Of a DNA stretch of 64,000 bases, positions 16,714 to 24,744 are shown one piece after another. Location of the stretch: contig NZ_CP021422.1 in assembly GCF_002201475.1 (NCBI RefSeq), positions 2,170,001 to 2,234,000 on the forward strand, given 5' to 3'. Under the pieces are notes generated by a model. The model was not told the DNA's origin, searched no databases, and worked only from the letters and a program-made list of their open reading frames with translations. Source of the stretch: Acutalibacter muris. GTDB taxonomy: Bacteria > Bacillota > Clostridia > Oscillospirales > Acutalibacteraceae. The position numbers were made by a program, and so were the translations under genes. The stretch's first letter is position 1, and every line of letters begins with the position of its first letter.

Positions 16714-17790
16714 CTATGTATTATAATTGCGCTTCATCTGAGCGACAGTTGAACGGCAGCAAGTATACGCAAATGGAACAGCTGCACATACAGACAGCAG
16801 CAATGTTGTAAGCAGTACAAATGCGTAATCCCCTACTGAATACTCAATGTTATCCATAATGTTTATCTGAGAGAAGAATGACTGGTAAAAAATCATATGA
16901 ATTGCAAGAGCTATCAGGAAAGCAGACACTGACAAAACAATCACCTCCCAAAGGAGAAGCTTCATAATAGTGATTTTTTTCGCTCCCAACAGAGCATATA
17001 TAGTGAGCTCGTGCTGACTCTGGTCTATCATACATCTGAACAAAAACAGAAATGAGAACAGCGAGGTAACATAGAGCATGCTCACCTTAATAAAAGCAAC
17101 AGAGTCTTCCTTTTTGTCCATGTCCTTTGCATTGTTTGGGGACAAAACAGCCGCGGCAGGAAATCGATTCTTCAAAATGGACTCCGCTTCTTTGACCTCT
17201 TTGTCCGAAAGAGGATCGAAGCATAGATATGAAATTGTATCTGCCTGAAAATTATCAGTGTAAGCATCTATGGGCACCACGAAAACCTCTGGGGATGAAG
17301 AATACCCTGCCACACTAAACTCAATACCATTAAACCGGATGCTTGTAAGATTTGAAAGTTCTTTTGGAACAATTATCAGGTTATCCGATAAACTGTTCTC
17401 CTCAAATATGGGACTGCCGGAAGAGACATTCTCGAAATTGTCACGATAAGCACATATCCTTGGCAGTACTTGATCCGGGAGGTTTTCCCTGTACTCAGGG
17501 GGGAGGTCCAGGCCAGTTGACACTTCAACTTCCTCAATTTTGAAATTATCAAGAACAGTAAGGTCGGATGCAGAAATATCTTCTTTTCTTTTCAATTGTA
17601 ATTCAAATCCTCTGTATGCTTCGTTTAACGCATGGCCGCCGAGTTTTTGTGAAAAATTATTTCCATAGTAATAAATGAAAATTAAGCAGGAAAGTACGGA
17701 TCCGATAATAAACAAGAAGCATAAAAGCGGATTTTTTGTTATATTTTTTCTCAATTCATAAAGAGACAACCGCATTATATTGATACACAT
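16714..17790 (-). CDS. FtsX/MacB-like ABC permease subunit
   Basis: About 358 residues. One N-terminal membrane helix (NPLLCFLFIIGSVLSCLIFI), a long extracellular domain (about 45-240), then three helices with the FtsX motif ELTIYALLGAKKITIMKLLL. I chose ATG at 17790 because AGGGAG lies just upstream; the longer frame from 17880 lacks a ribosome binding site and runs over the hairpin at 17842. No ATPase gene is next to it, so it must use an ATPase encoded elsewhere or have lost it. It probably exports or gives immunity to the secreted protein encoded upstream. Confidence 0.75.
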   Translation of the reverse strand: MCINIMRLSLYELRKNITKNPLLCFLFIIGSVLSCLIFIYYYGNNFSQKLGGHALNEAYRGFELQLKRKEDISASDLTVLDNFKIEEVEVSTGLDLPPEYRENLPDQVLPRICAYRDNFENVSSGSPIFEENSLSDNLIIVPKELSNLTSIRFNGIEFSVAGYSSSPEVFVVPIDAYTDNFQADTISYLCFDPLSDKEVKEAESILKNRFPAAAVLSPNNAKDMDKKEDSVAFIKVSMLYVTSLFSFLFLFRCMIDQSQHELTIYALLGAKKITIMKLLLWEVIVLSVSAFLIALAIHMIFYQSFFSQINIMDNIEYSVGDYAFVLLTTLLLSVCAAVPFAYTCCRSTVAQMKRNYNT

Positions 17791-17841
17791 ACATCTCCCT
17801 TTAAATAGTTCAGTTATTATAACACTCTCAGCAACAATGTG

Positions 17842-17874
17842 AGGGGAAAGCACTCTAGCAAGTGGTTTTCCCCT
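17842..17874 (-). promoter_or_regulatory. Long hairpin between the secreted-protein gene and the permease genes
   Basis: The arms AGGGGAAA...CACT and AGTG...TTTCCCCT form an imperfect 12-bp stem about 50 bp upstream of the permease start. There is no T-run. It could act as an mRNA stabiliser or processing site that separates expression of the first gene from the transporter genes. Confidence 0.4.
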
Positions 17875-17990
17875 GCACACCTCTAAATCGTTAATTTTGT
17901 AAACACATAAGGAAATATATATCTGCAGGTTTCCTACAGGCGGTATAGTTTCTGTCTGTAAAAATACCTTTTGGCAGATTGCGCAAAATA

Positions 17991-18449
17991 TTAGCGCTCA
18001 TACTTCCTATCGACACGCCAGTCAATGGTCACATTTGTGTAGCCAGAATGCATCACAGTATTAGCCTCTCCGTCGGCTTTTCCATTTGGATCACCGCTTT
18101 CGCCAGACACTGCTTTTACCGTAATATAACCTTTGGAGTCCTTGTTATACGATGCCTTCTGGTGCTGTTTACCGCTGAGTCCGAACCATTGCCTAGGTAC
18201 GAACGCCGTATAAGCCTTGCCTTCAGCAGGACCCATACCTGCCTGAATTTTGGTTTGTGACCAAATCTTGTTCACGCCATAGTCAAATTGGTACTCCATA
18301 TCCTGATGCGTACCAGAAATGGAGTATGGCTTACTGAGGTCACGCTTAAAAGTGTTGGTGCTGTCATAGGCCGAAGCAGACATGGCAAACACAGAGAGAA
18401 CCATAATCGCTGCCAGCAAAATAGATAAAAACCTCTTAGCCTTCTTCAT
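17991..18449 (-). CDS. Small secreted protein, candidate effector of the Agr-type island
   Basis: The 152-residue protein has a clear signal peptide: MKKAKRFLSILLAAIMVLSV, then AMSASA before YDS. The mature part (about 125 residues) is rich in Lys, Gly, Ser and Tyr, has one or no Cys, and looks strand-rich. I do not recognise the family. A secreted bacteriocin-like or signalling role is possible from the adjacent permeases and the LytTR-type promoter, but it is inference. I chose ATG 18449 over the 14-codon longer start because AGGAGG sits just upstream. Confidence 0.7.
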   Translation of the reverse strand: MKKAKRFLSILLAAIMVLSVFAMSASAYDSTNTFKRDLSKPYSISGTHQDMEYQFDYGVNKIWSQTKIQAGMGPAEGKAYTAFVPRQWFGLSGKQHQKASYNKDSKGYITVKAVSGESGDPNGKADGEANTVMHSGYTNVTIDWRVDRKYER

Positions 18450-18708
18450 TTTGAATCCTCCTTGATTATATTGATGTCTCCGGTTTTTCACCTACTGCAG
18501 TAACCGCTACCTGCAAACTCTCTGGAGATGGAAACGTAGTCGATCAATCTACCTATCCGCAGGTTTGAACTTGATTGGCGTCGGCAATCCACCAATCGTA
18601 TCATAAATGCTTGCCGTGCATTCATGAGCAGATATTTTACACATCCTAAATCCCTATCAATACGACAAAAGCCCAAATTGGAGTTTTGTAATGGGATTCA
18701 TTATTGCT
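18450..18708 (-). other. About 250-nt leader of the secreted-protein mRNA
   Basis: Given the -10 at 18709-18714, transcription should start near 18700, leaving about 250 nt before the start codon. A 62-codon minus frame (18676-18488) in it has no ribosome binding site that I can see and an ordinary composition, so I do not call it. The length suggests a regulatory leader. Confidence 0.4.
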
Positions 18709-18770
18709 ATTTTAGCATATCTTTCTAATTAAAACAAAAATCTGTCCAAGCCGTATCAAAGTTTGTCTAA
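18709..18770 (-). promoter_or_regulatory. LytTR-type direct repeats and promoter of the secreted-protein operon
   Basis: On the minus strand TTAGACAAA (18770-18762) and TTGGACAGA (18749-18741) are 21 bp apart. A TAAAAT -10 lies at 18714-18709, 26 bp after the second repeat. The same arrangement, with shared intervening bases CTT-GATAC, is found upstream of agrB (21905-21965). LytTR regulators bind such 21-bp-period repeats. Confidence 0.7.
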
Positions 18771-18858
18771 AAAATCAGGAGCAGCACTCTGCTCCTGAAA
18801 AGATTTCATTTCGATAAACTTTCCCACCATTTAGACATATATGGTGAAAAAAGAAAAA

Positions 18859-19203
18859 CTATGTTATACTGTCTTTAGTAAGAGAATTTCGAACCTCCTG
18901 GTAGTGAATCAAGGTTTCAAGTACGAACTTCTGCTCGGGTTCCGTCATTCGCTCCACAATCGAGACTATCTCCCGCACAATCAAGCTTTCTGAGGGTTGA
19001 ACAGCATATGAAGGGAATAATTCCGTTATATTTGCGCTCAGTGCTTTGGATAAAGATTCGATATTCTTAGCAGTAGGATGCAGTACATCATTTTCCCATC
19101 TAGAAATGCAAGATAGAGATACCCCGCACCGCTCCGCAAGCTGCTCCTGCGTAAGGTTCCTTATTTTTCTCAATTCGCGAATCTTTCTGCCTATTGAATC
19201 CAT
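18859..19203 (-). CDS. XRE-family helix-turn-helix regulator
   Basis: This 114-residue protein has the Cro/C1 HTH at residues 5-60 (IRELRKIRNLTQEQLAERCG, then VSLSCISRWENDVLHPT) and a short alpha-helical tail (about 75-114). It is divergent from the gene at 19340 with 136 bp between them. The hairpin GGAGCCAAAAACTCC near 19241-19255 may be its operator. It probably represses itself and the Agr-type operon. Confidence 0.85.
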   Translation of the reverse strand: MDSIGRKIRELRKIRNLTQEQLAERCGVSLSCISRWENDVLHPTAKNIESLSKALSANITELFPSYAVQPSESLIVREIVSIVERMTEPEQKFVLETLIHYQEVRNSLTKDSIT

Positions 19204-19273
19204 ATGCTGCCCTCCTTTCAGTACTATTCTACCAAAAAGGAGCCAAAAACTCCATTGTACAAACGCCTATTCA

Positions 19274-19302
19274 CTTTACAAATGCGCAAGTTTCTTCTAT
19301 AA
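19274..19302 (+). promoter_or_regulatory. Promoter of the 19340-20568 operon
   Basis: TTTACA (19274-19279), a 17-bp spacer and TATAAT (19297-19302), followed by AGGAGG at 19323-19328. Confidence 0.6.
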
Positions 19303-19339
19303 TAGTGTTATCTGCCTAAATAAGGAGGAATTTGCATAA

Positions 19340-19861
19340 ATGACAATGAAAAGCAATTTAACCGAATTTGTAACCAAATGTATAGCTCTCAGAAATAGCA
19401 GCGCCCTGCCAATAGGAACGTCAGAGCTGCTCCGATTGTTACTATCTTGCGATTACGATTTGTATGAAACACTTTATCACTTCTCACGAATCAAAGAATA
19501 TACGCAAGACGATTTGGCGGCACTTCTTTCTGTTGTTCCGCCCTCACAGCCATTACATGATCTATCCCTGAACTCGATACATGCGATGATTCCCCGATGG
19601 ACCGCGACTAAGTACCACACAGCCCCTATACAGGAAGTCCTGGAGGATATTAGGGCAAAGATTCTTTCCCACCTTATTGGGGTACATGTATATCATAGCA
19701 ATCTGAACCCCCGGAACCCAAAATCTCCTGATTACCCATATATGCTGCTGATCTCCAAAGAACAGAGCGTCTTTCTGGACATCAACCGCAGGCGTTCATT
19801 CAAGTACACATACACAGATTCCAAATCAGACCAAGGAGGAAATTGCAAATGTATCATGTAG
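19340..19861 (+). CDS. Protein of unknown function leading the Agr-type operon
   Basis: This 173-residue soluble protein has no domain I recognise. The N-terminal half is helical (CIALRNSSALPIGTSELLRL). The C-terminal half may be a beta-rich unit ending PYMLLISKEQSVFLDINRRR. It overlaps the response regulator gene by 19 bp, so translation is coupled and it probably works in the same pathway. Confidence 0.65.
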   Translation: MTMKSNLTEFVTKCIALRNSSALPIGTSELLRLLLSCDYDLYETLYHFSRIKEYTQDDLAALLSVVPPSQPLHDLSLNSIHAMIPRWTATKYHTAPIQEVLEDIRAKILSHLIGVHVYHSNLNPRNPKSPDYPYMLLISKEQSVFLDINRRRSFKYTYTDSKSDQGGNCKCIM

Positions 19862-20568
19862 CAATTTGTGACGACGAGATTGTATTTATTGACAAAATCA
19901 GCGAGCTTCTACAACAGTACGCCAAAAGGAAAAAACTGATTTTTCAGTTCCATACTTTTACGGACCCCTCCTCATTGCAGGACGAAATCACGGACGGTTC
20001 AGTTTTTGACATCTACTTACTGGACGTGGAAATGCCGGGCATAGACGGTTTTTCCCTTGCCAAGCGAATCAAGGGCTCTCAACCCCTCGCCCCGATTTTG
20101 TTCCTGACCTCTCATGTTGAAATGTCAAGAGAAGGGTACAAAGTCGATGCTCTGAGATATGTGTCGAAGCTCAGTCTGAAGGATGAACTGACAGAGGCTC
20201 TGGATGCGGCATTGGACGAGACTGAAAAATCAGAAAAAAAGTATCTTACCGTTACATACTACCATGATATCGTCCGAGTTCCATATGATGAAATTTTATA
20301 CGTTCAAAGAGCTATGCGCTATCTGGAAATTCACACCTCCCGCCAGGGAATAATCAATACCGGACGCGGGATAAAAGAGGTTTTCGAGAAAGTAAGTGAT
20401 GAACGGTTCGTATTTATAAGCCGTAGCTGTTTTGTCAATCTGGATCATGTTCAGCAGCTTTCGGAATCTTTCATAAAAATGGACTCCGATGAAAATCTCC
20501 CAATTAGCCGGAAAATGCTGCCGGGGGTAAAATCGACTATCCTTCAAGTATGGGGTGAAAAGCCATGA
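19843..20568 (+). CDS. LytTR-family response regulator (AgrA-like)
   Basis: The 241-residue protein has a receiver domain (1-125: CDDE, phospho-acceptor in IYLLDVEMPGIDGFSLA, Thr in FLTSH) and a LytTR DNA-binding domain (about 140-235, with YLEIHTSRQGI and FVFISRSCFVNLDHVQ). Such regulators bind two direct repeats 21 bp apart and activate promoters with weak -35 boxes. Two such sites exist in this island, upstream of agrB and of the secreted-protein gene on the other strand. It overlaps the kinase gene by 4 bp. Confidence 0.93.
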   Translation: MQMYHVAICDDEIVFIDKISELLQQYAKRKKLIFQFHTFTDPSSLQDEITDGSVFDIYLLDVEMPGIDGFSLAKRIKGSQPLAPILFLTSHVEMSREGYKVDALRYVSKLSLKDELTEALDAALDETEKSEKKYLTVTYYHDIVRVPYDEILYVQRAMRYLEIHTSRQGIINTGRGIKEVFEKVSDERFVFISRSCFVNLDHVQQLSESFIKMDSDENLPISRKMLPGVKSTILQVWGEKP

Positions 20569-21908
20569 CGAGAGTATACGGACTTGTTGAAATTGCAGCA
20601 ACTACTATTGAAGGGGTAATTATGCTGTGTACTGTTACTCATATATCATGTGAACGATATTTAGGGCGAAGACACAAGTTACTAATTTTTCTTTTTGCTT
20701 TCATATATACCGTAGTAATCACAGTCTTGAACTTACTCTCTACTTTTTCGTTTGTTACACTTGGTATTGCGGTCACACTTATTGTGCTATCAACCTATTT
20801 CACCTCAAAGGGCTCTCTACTGCTTCGCTCTACAGCGGCAGTGATTAGCATTCTCGTTGTGAGTGCAGTTGATTATATTTGCTTATTTATCTTTTGCATG
20901 ATAACTGAATCCCCTATTACTGACACAAACTCTTTCCTGGCGCTGATAAATCCCAGTCCAATGCGATGCCTATACTTAGCTGTAAATAAGGGGATTTGTA
21001 TACTTCTATTAGTGCTTTTCTGGCGTTTTATGCCCGAACTTCAAAAACTCCACCGCAAGCAAAGAGTCGTGCTTCTTTGTACAAGTATTTCTGTATTTGC
21101 CGTCTTGAATATATTGATAGCACTAATTATGAGCCAGTCCATACTGGCTATGCAGAACGCCATCATGTTTTCCTGCTTTTTTTCGTGTTTGTGTGTATTT
21201 GCAGTAATTGCTCTGCTGCTTATCAATGACAACTACCAGGAAGAAAAACAGAAGGCAGAGCTTCTACGCAGCACAAATCAGCTGATTGCGCTGAACTACC
21301 AGGAGCTATACGCTAATAGAAAGGAAATCGCACGGAGGATTCACGACTTCAACCATCACATCAAGGCCCTGGAAGTTTTAGCCAGCCAGGAACATGCGGA
21401 TTAAACCGCCCAATATACCCACTCTCTTCTAAAGACATCTTATGCGGAAAAGCATTTCTGCATAAGCGGGAACAACATTATCGATGCGGTTATAAACTGC
21501 AAGGCTGCTGAAGCAGAGACTCTGTCAATTCCTTTCCAGTATTCCGTGGAGCTACCCCATCCAATCGAAATTGACCAAGTTGATATTTGCGCAATTTTGT
21601 CCAATCAAATTGACAACGCTTTCGAGGCCAGCCAGCAGTTGTCTGATACCACTAAAAGAAATGTCAGTGTTAAGATATGGGTCAAGAATGACAGCACCCT
21701 CTTTTTCCGAGTAGAAAACTATGTGGATGCTGACCCGCTCATATCTAACCCCAATTTACAAACCACCAAAGCGGACTCCCAAGAGCTCCATGGACTTGGC
21801 CTGCAAAACATAGCAGATACAGCAAAGAAATATGGTGGCGCTCTCCGAAGTTCTTACCAAGACCACTACTTTGTTTCAACTGCCTTCGTGTGCCTTAACC
21901 CTTTTTAG
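20565..21908 (+). pseudogene. AgrC-like GHKL sensor kinase interrupted by a TAA codon
   Basis: The frame gives an N-terminal membrane domain with about six helices (residues 1-220), a linker and the H-box RRIHDFNHHIKALEVLA, with the phospho-His in HDFNHH. TAA follows at 21402-21404. The same frame then continues to 21908 with the N-box ILSNQIDNAFEAS and G-box HGLGLQNIA. No bases need shifting, so one nonsense change splits an otherwise complete kinase of about 447 residues. Without the ATPase half the sensor should be dead unless the stop is read through. The gene is otherwise typical of AgrC, the receptor for cyclic peptides. Confidence 0.85.
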
Positions 21909-21965
21909 ACAAACTTCGATACCTCTTAGACAAAAATCCGTTTTTAATTCCTTTTCTGCTATAAT
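21905..21965 (+). promoter_or_regulatory. LytTR-type direct repeats and promoter of agrBD
   Basis: TTAGACAAA at 21905-21913 and again at 21926-21934 (21-bp period). TATAAT follows at 21960-21965, 25 bp after the second repeat, with no -35 consensus. The first repeat contains the kinase stop codon. It matches 18709-18770 on the other strand. Confidence 0.75.
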
Positions 21966-21991
21966 AATCGCATGAAAGGGAGGGGCTCGTT

Positions 21992-22582
21992 ATGCTAAAC
22001 GCTTGCGCTACCGCATTAACAGACAGGCTTTTATCCAAGTTTCCAACAGCTCAGGCTCATGGGGCGGTTTACATTTACGGATTTGAACTGTCTCTTTCGT
22101 CCTTGGCAGTAATGGGGTCCGTGTTTATTTTGTCGTGTTTATGCGGAGCGGTGAATACTTCCATCACCTTTAGCCTTATATTTGTCAGTATCAGACTTTT
22201 TTCTGGAGGCTACCACGCGAAAACATATGGACATTGTTTCATTCTCAGTAATGGAGTGTACCTGGCTTGTTTGGGCACGGCGCATATGATTGAAACACTC
22301 GGGGTTACCTTTGTTTGCCCAGTCATGATACTTCTTTCTATGGTAGTTGTTTTTGCGTTAGCTCCTATAAAGAATAATAACCATCTGATATCTGATGCGT
22401 CATATCAAAAAAACAGAAATATCGCTTTGATATTCACAACGTGTGAGGGGCTATATTTATTGGTGGCTTACTTCTTCTCATTTATGCTACAGATAGTCTG
22501 TATGGGCTCGACCACAATGACGGCTGTAGCCGTATTGATGATAGTCCCTAAAATAAAGGAAAGGAGAAATAAGTATGAATAG
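21992..22582 (+). CDS. agrB: AgrB-like peptide-processing membrane protease
   Basis: The 196-residue protein has about five membrane helices. Its catalytic pair is visible in SGGYHAKTYGHCF, with the His and Cys eight residues apart as in AgrB. AgrB cleaves the C-terminal tail of AgrD and forms the thiolactone ring. GGGAGGGG precedes the ATG. The gene overlaps agrD by 8 bp. Confidence 0.9.
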   Translation: MLNACATALTDRLLSKFPTAQAHGAVYIYGFELSLSSLAVMGSVFILSCLCGAVNTSITFSLIFVSIRLFSGGYHAKTYGHCFILSNGVYLACLGTAHMIETLGVTFVCPVMILLSMVVVFALAPIKNNNHLISDASYQKNRNIALIFTTCEGLYLLVAYFFSFMLQIVCMGSTTMTAVAVLMIVPKIKERRNKYE

Positions 22583-22694
22583 TGTATGGGCAGCAATCGC
22601 CTCTATTATTGAGGCATTTGCGAACTTGGGTGCTGGGCTCACTTCCAATGGGTGTGGCTATGAGCCCGAAGTCCCCGAAGAGCTCCAGAAGTAA
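22575..22694 (+). CDS. agrD: AgrD-like autoinducing-peptide precursor, 39 residues
   Basis: MNSVWAAIASIIEAFANLGA forms the amphipathic N-terminal helix. GLTSNGCGYE follows, with a single Cys, then the acidic tail PEVPEELQK, which has the VPxEL motif that AgrB recognises in known AgrD proteins. The spacing from Cys to the VPEEL motif (five residues) is shorter than in staphylococci, so ring size and cut site cannot be assigned. It starts within the end of agrB; AAGGAG at 22561-22566 is the ribosome binding site. Confidence 0.85.
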   Translation: MNSVWAAIASIIEAFANLGAGLTSNGCGYEPEVPEELQK

Positions 22695-22708
22695 GCTCAA
22701 CAGAAATG

Positions 22709-22744
22709 GTCAGTCAGGAGACACACCTGACTGGCTTTTCTTTT
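22709..22744 (+). terminator. Terminator after agrD
   Basis: CAGTCAGG / CCTGACTG stem (22711-22733) followed by a T-rich stretch. Confidence 0.75.
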
Positions 22745-22836
22745 GAGATGAATCCATATGTATTATAGCACCGCCTCTTTCGCTGCAAAAATCTTTTCTG
22801 CCAGCATAGAGGTATGCCCAAAAATAGTTTGCCGTG

Positions 22837-22876
22837 AAAAGAGATATGATTTTTTCATATCTCTTTTATTTTTTTG
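22837..22876 (+). terminator. Strong terminator in front of the sigma-factor gene
   Basis: AAAAGAGATATGA / TCATATCTCTTTT is a perfect 13-bp stem followed by a long T-run. No gene is visible just upstream, so it isolates the next gene from transcription from the left. Confidence 0.75.
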
Positions 22877-22955
22877 CCCATTTGGACTCATAAGAGTATC
22901 AACTGATGCTTTTAAGCAAGTTCATTGGCCCTTTGGCCCACGTTCACCACCTCCG

Positions 22956-22983
22956 GGATTTGATTTTCGACAAATTCAAATCC
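22956..22983 (+). promoter_or_regulatory. Hairpin next to the ribosome binding site of the ICE sigma factor
   Basis: The GGATTTGA / TCAAATCC arms end immediately before GGAGG (22985-22989) of the following gene. Folding could affect ribosome access. Confidence 0.45.
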
Positions 22984-22996
22984 TGGAGGAATAGAA

Positions 22997-23458
22997 ATGA
23001 ACGAACAGAAAAAATGGTACATAACTGTTGGCAATGAAAGAATTGAGGTGTCGGAGGAAGTCTACCGCGCCTATTGGCACTATACCGAGAAAGAGAAATA
23101 CTTTATGGGCAAGCTCAAGCAGGAGAAGTTTGTCGCCAACCAGGAAAATGAAACGGTACAAGTCACTCCCAGCAAAGAAGATTCTCTGGAGCGGTTGACA
23201 GAGTGTGGGCTTCAGTTTCCTGACACATCAGCTCCTTCTCCTGATGATAAGGTCGATGATATTGAACTACTCATTTTGCTGGATAAAGCACTTGACAAAC
23301 TGCCGGATGAAGAACGTCGGCTGGTTCAAGAACTGTTTTACCTGGAAAAAACAGAAAGGGAAGTGGCCCAGCTATTCCATACTGCGGTAGGCACGATTTA
23401 TTATCGCAAGAAAAAGGTGTTGAGGAAGCTGAAAGAATATCTCGAAAAAAACTCATGA
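22997..23458 (+). CDS. Sigma-70 family factor of conjugative elements
   Basis: The 153-residue protein starts with a helical region (WYITVGNERIEVSEEVYRAY) seen in small regulators of integrative elements. It ends with a sigma region-4 helix-turn-helix (LDKLPDEERRLVQELFYLEK, then TEREVAQLFHTAVGTIYYRK). Region 2 is not recognisable, so it may act as a truncated sigma-like regulator. Such genes are common at the start of Tn916-like or ICE modules in gut Firmicutes, and ICE fragments follow here. Confidence 0.75.
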   Translation: MNEQKKWYITVGNERIEVSEEVYRAYWHYTEKEKYFMGKLKQEKFVANQENETVQVTPSKEDSLERLTECGLQFPDTSAPSPDDKVDDIELLILLDKALDKLPDEERRLVQELFYLEKTEREVAQLFHTAVGTIYYRKKKVLRKLKEYLEKNS

Positions 23459-23814
23459 TTTCTTTGAAAAAACTCTGCCTTTGTTCCTAAAGACTATGGA
23501 GGGGTATCAACACTTTTCCGTTATTGGACCTTGAAATATTCATAGCAGCACCCAAACACCGCCCCACTGCACCACAGTCCAGCCGCCAAGACTGCCTGCG
23601 GTAACATCCAGTTACCGCAAAAAGATAACCTCAAAGGCACGAGCGCCCCCTGGCTGTTGACCGGCCCCGGCACTGTCCGAAGCGTAGTGGAGCACCCGCA
23701 AATCCCGTACCGCAGGGTCAAAGGGGGATATAAATGTATCGCGCATCGTGCCAACGATGGTTTTCGTGCTGCACCCTATATCATGGGAGAACATAACAGA
23801 GAGGATGAGCGCCT
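23459..23814 (+). other. Noncoding stretch before parB with a palindrome
   Basis: I see no supported gene in these 356 bases. A palindrome TGCGGTAAC-ATCCA-GTTACCGCA lies at 23597-23619. It could be a binding site of the adjacent ParB-like protein or part of a transfer origin. Confidence 0.45.
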
Positions 23815-24744
23815 ATGCTTGTATCCATTAACAAAATTAAAGTTAATCCCGGCAGACGGGAGGTTGAGAGCAAGGAGATAAATGACCTTGCAAAGAGCAT
23901 TTCAGAAATTGGACTGCTCAACCCCATAACCGTCGCTCCTGACCATACCCTGATTGCCGGTCTCCACCGGCTGGAAGCCGCAAAGGTGCTGGGGTGGACG
24001 GAAATTGAATGTACCGTCAGTGACTTATCCGGCCTATTAGCTGAGTTGGCTGAGATCGACGAGAACTTTGTGCGCGTGAACCTATCGCCCATTGAGTTTG
24101 GCGACCTGCTGCTCCGACGCAAAGAGATTTATGAGGAACTGCACCCGGAAACTAAGGCTACAAAAGAAGGAGGGCCTTTCCGTGGAAATCAGCACGGCAA
24201 CGAGGTCACGTGCAAAATGCCTGTGACCTCAAAATCATTTGTTCAAGATACCGCAGAAAAGTTAGGCGTAAACGAAAGTACGGTCCGCAGGCAAGTCCAG
24301 ACTGCTAAAAATCTAACGCCAGAGGCTAAAGATATCATCCGAAACTCTGGAACTGACATTACAAAAGCGGACGCTCTCAAGCTCTCCCGCCTGGAGCCGC
24401 CCCAGCAGGAAGAAGCCGCCACTCAGCTTGCGGCAGGTGAAATCCGTTCTGTGGACGAGTACAAAAAACCCTACTCCTTGGGCGGCAAACGCTACGCCAC
24501 TTTCGAGGAATCCGTTGCCGACCTCAAAAACCCCAACAAGGACGCAACGTATACTGCTGATACTCTCCTGGCAGGCATGGACGGTTTCATCGACGACTTT
24601 CATCACAATTTCTCCTGGTACAGTACGCCCATGTGTACCGTGGCCTATCCACAGGTGAACCGGGAGCAGCTAGAGTACATCAAGAAACGCTTTGCGGGAG
24701 TTGTCACAGAGATTGAGAAGCTCTTGCAAGACATAGAAGTGTGA
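23815..24744 (+). CDS. ParB/Spo0J-family protein of a mobile element
   Basis: The 309-residue protein has an N-terminal ParB/sulfiredoxin-like domain (about 1-90) with the signature LIAGLHRLEAAK, which corresponds to the CTP/DNA-binding GxHR box. A helix-turn-helix (VNESTVRRQVQTAKNL) and a C-terminal segment follow. No ParA partner is adjacent. It ends at 24744, abutting a truncated integrase on the other strand, so the downstream half of its element is gone. In this context it probably serves maintenance or regulation of an integrative element. Confidence 0.8.
   Translation: MLVSINKIKVNPGRREVESKEINDLAKSISEIGLLNPITVAPDHTLIAGLHRLEAAKVLGWTEIECTVSDLSGLLAELAEIDENFVRVNLSPIEFGDLLLRRKEIYEELHPETKATKEGGPFRGNQHGNEVTCKMPVTSKSFVQDTAEKLGVNESTVRRQVQTAKNLTPEAKDIIRNSGTDITKADALKLSRLEPPQQEEAATQLAAGEIRSVDEYKKPYSLGGKRYATFEESVADLKNPNKDATYTADTLLAGMDGFIDDFHHNFSWYSTPMCTVAYPQVNREQLEYIKKRFAGVVTEIEKLLQDIEV

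Noticed and set aside
17991..18449. Lactococcin-972-type bacteriocin
   Set aside because: Neighbouring permeases suggested it, but the mature sequence lacks the Trp/Tyr pattern I expect of that family, so only a secreted protein is claimed.
18488..18676. 62-codon minus-strand frame in the leader of the secreted protein
   Set aside because: No ribosome binding site, no hydrophobic or motif features; kept only as part of a long leader.
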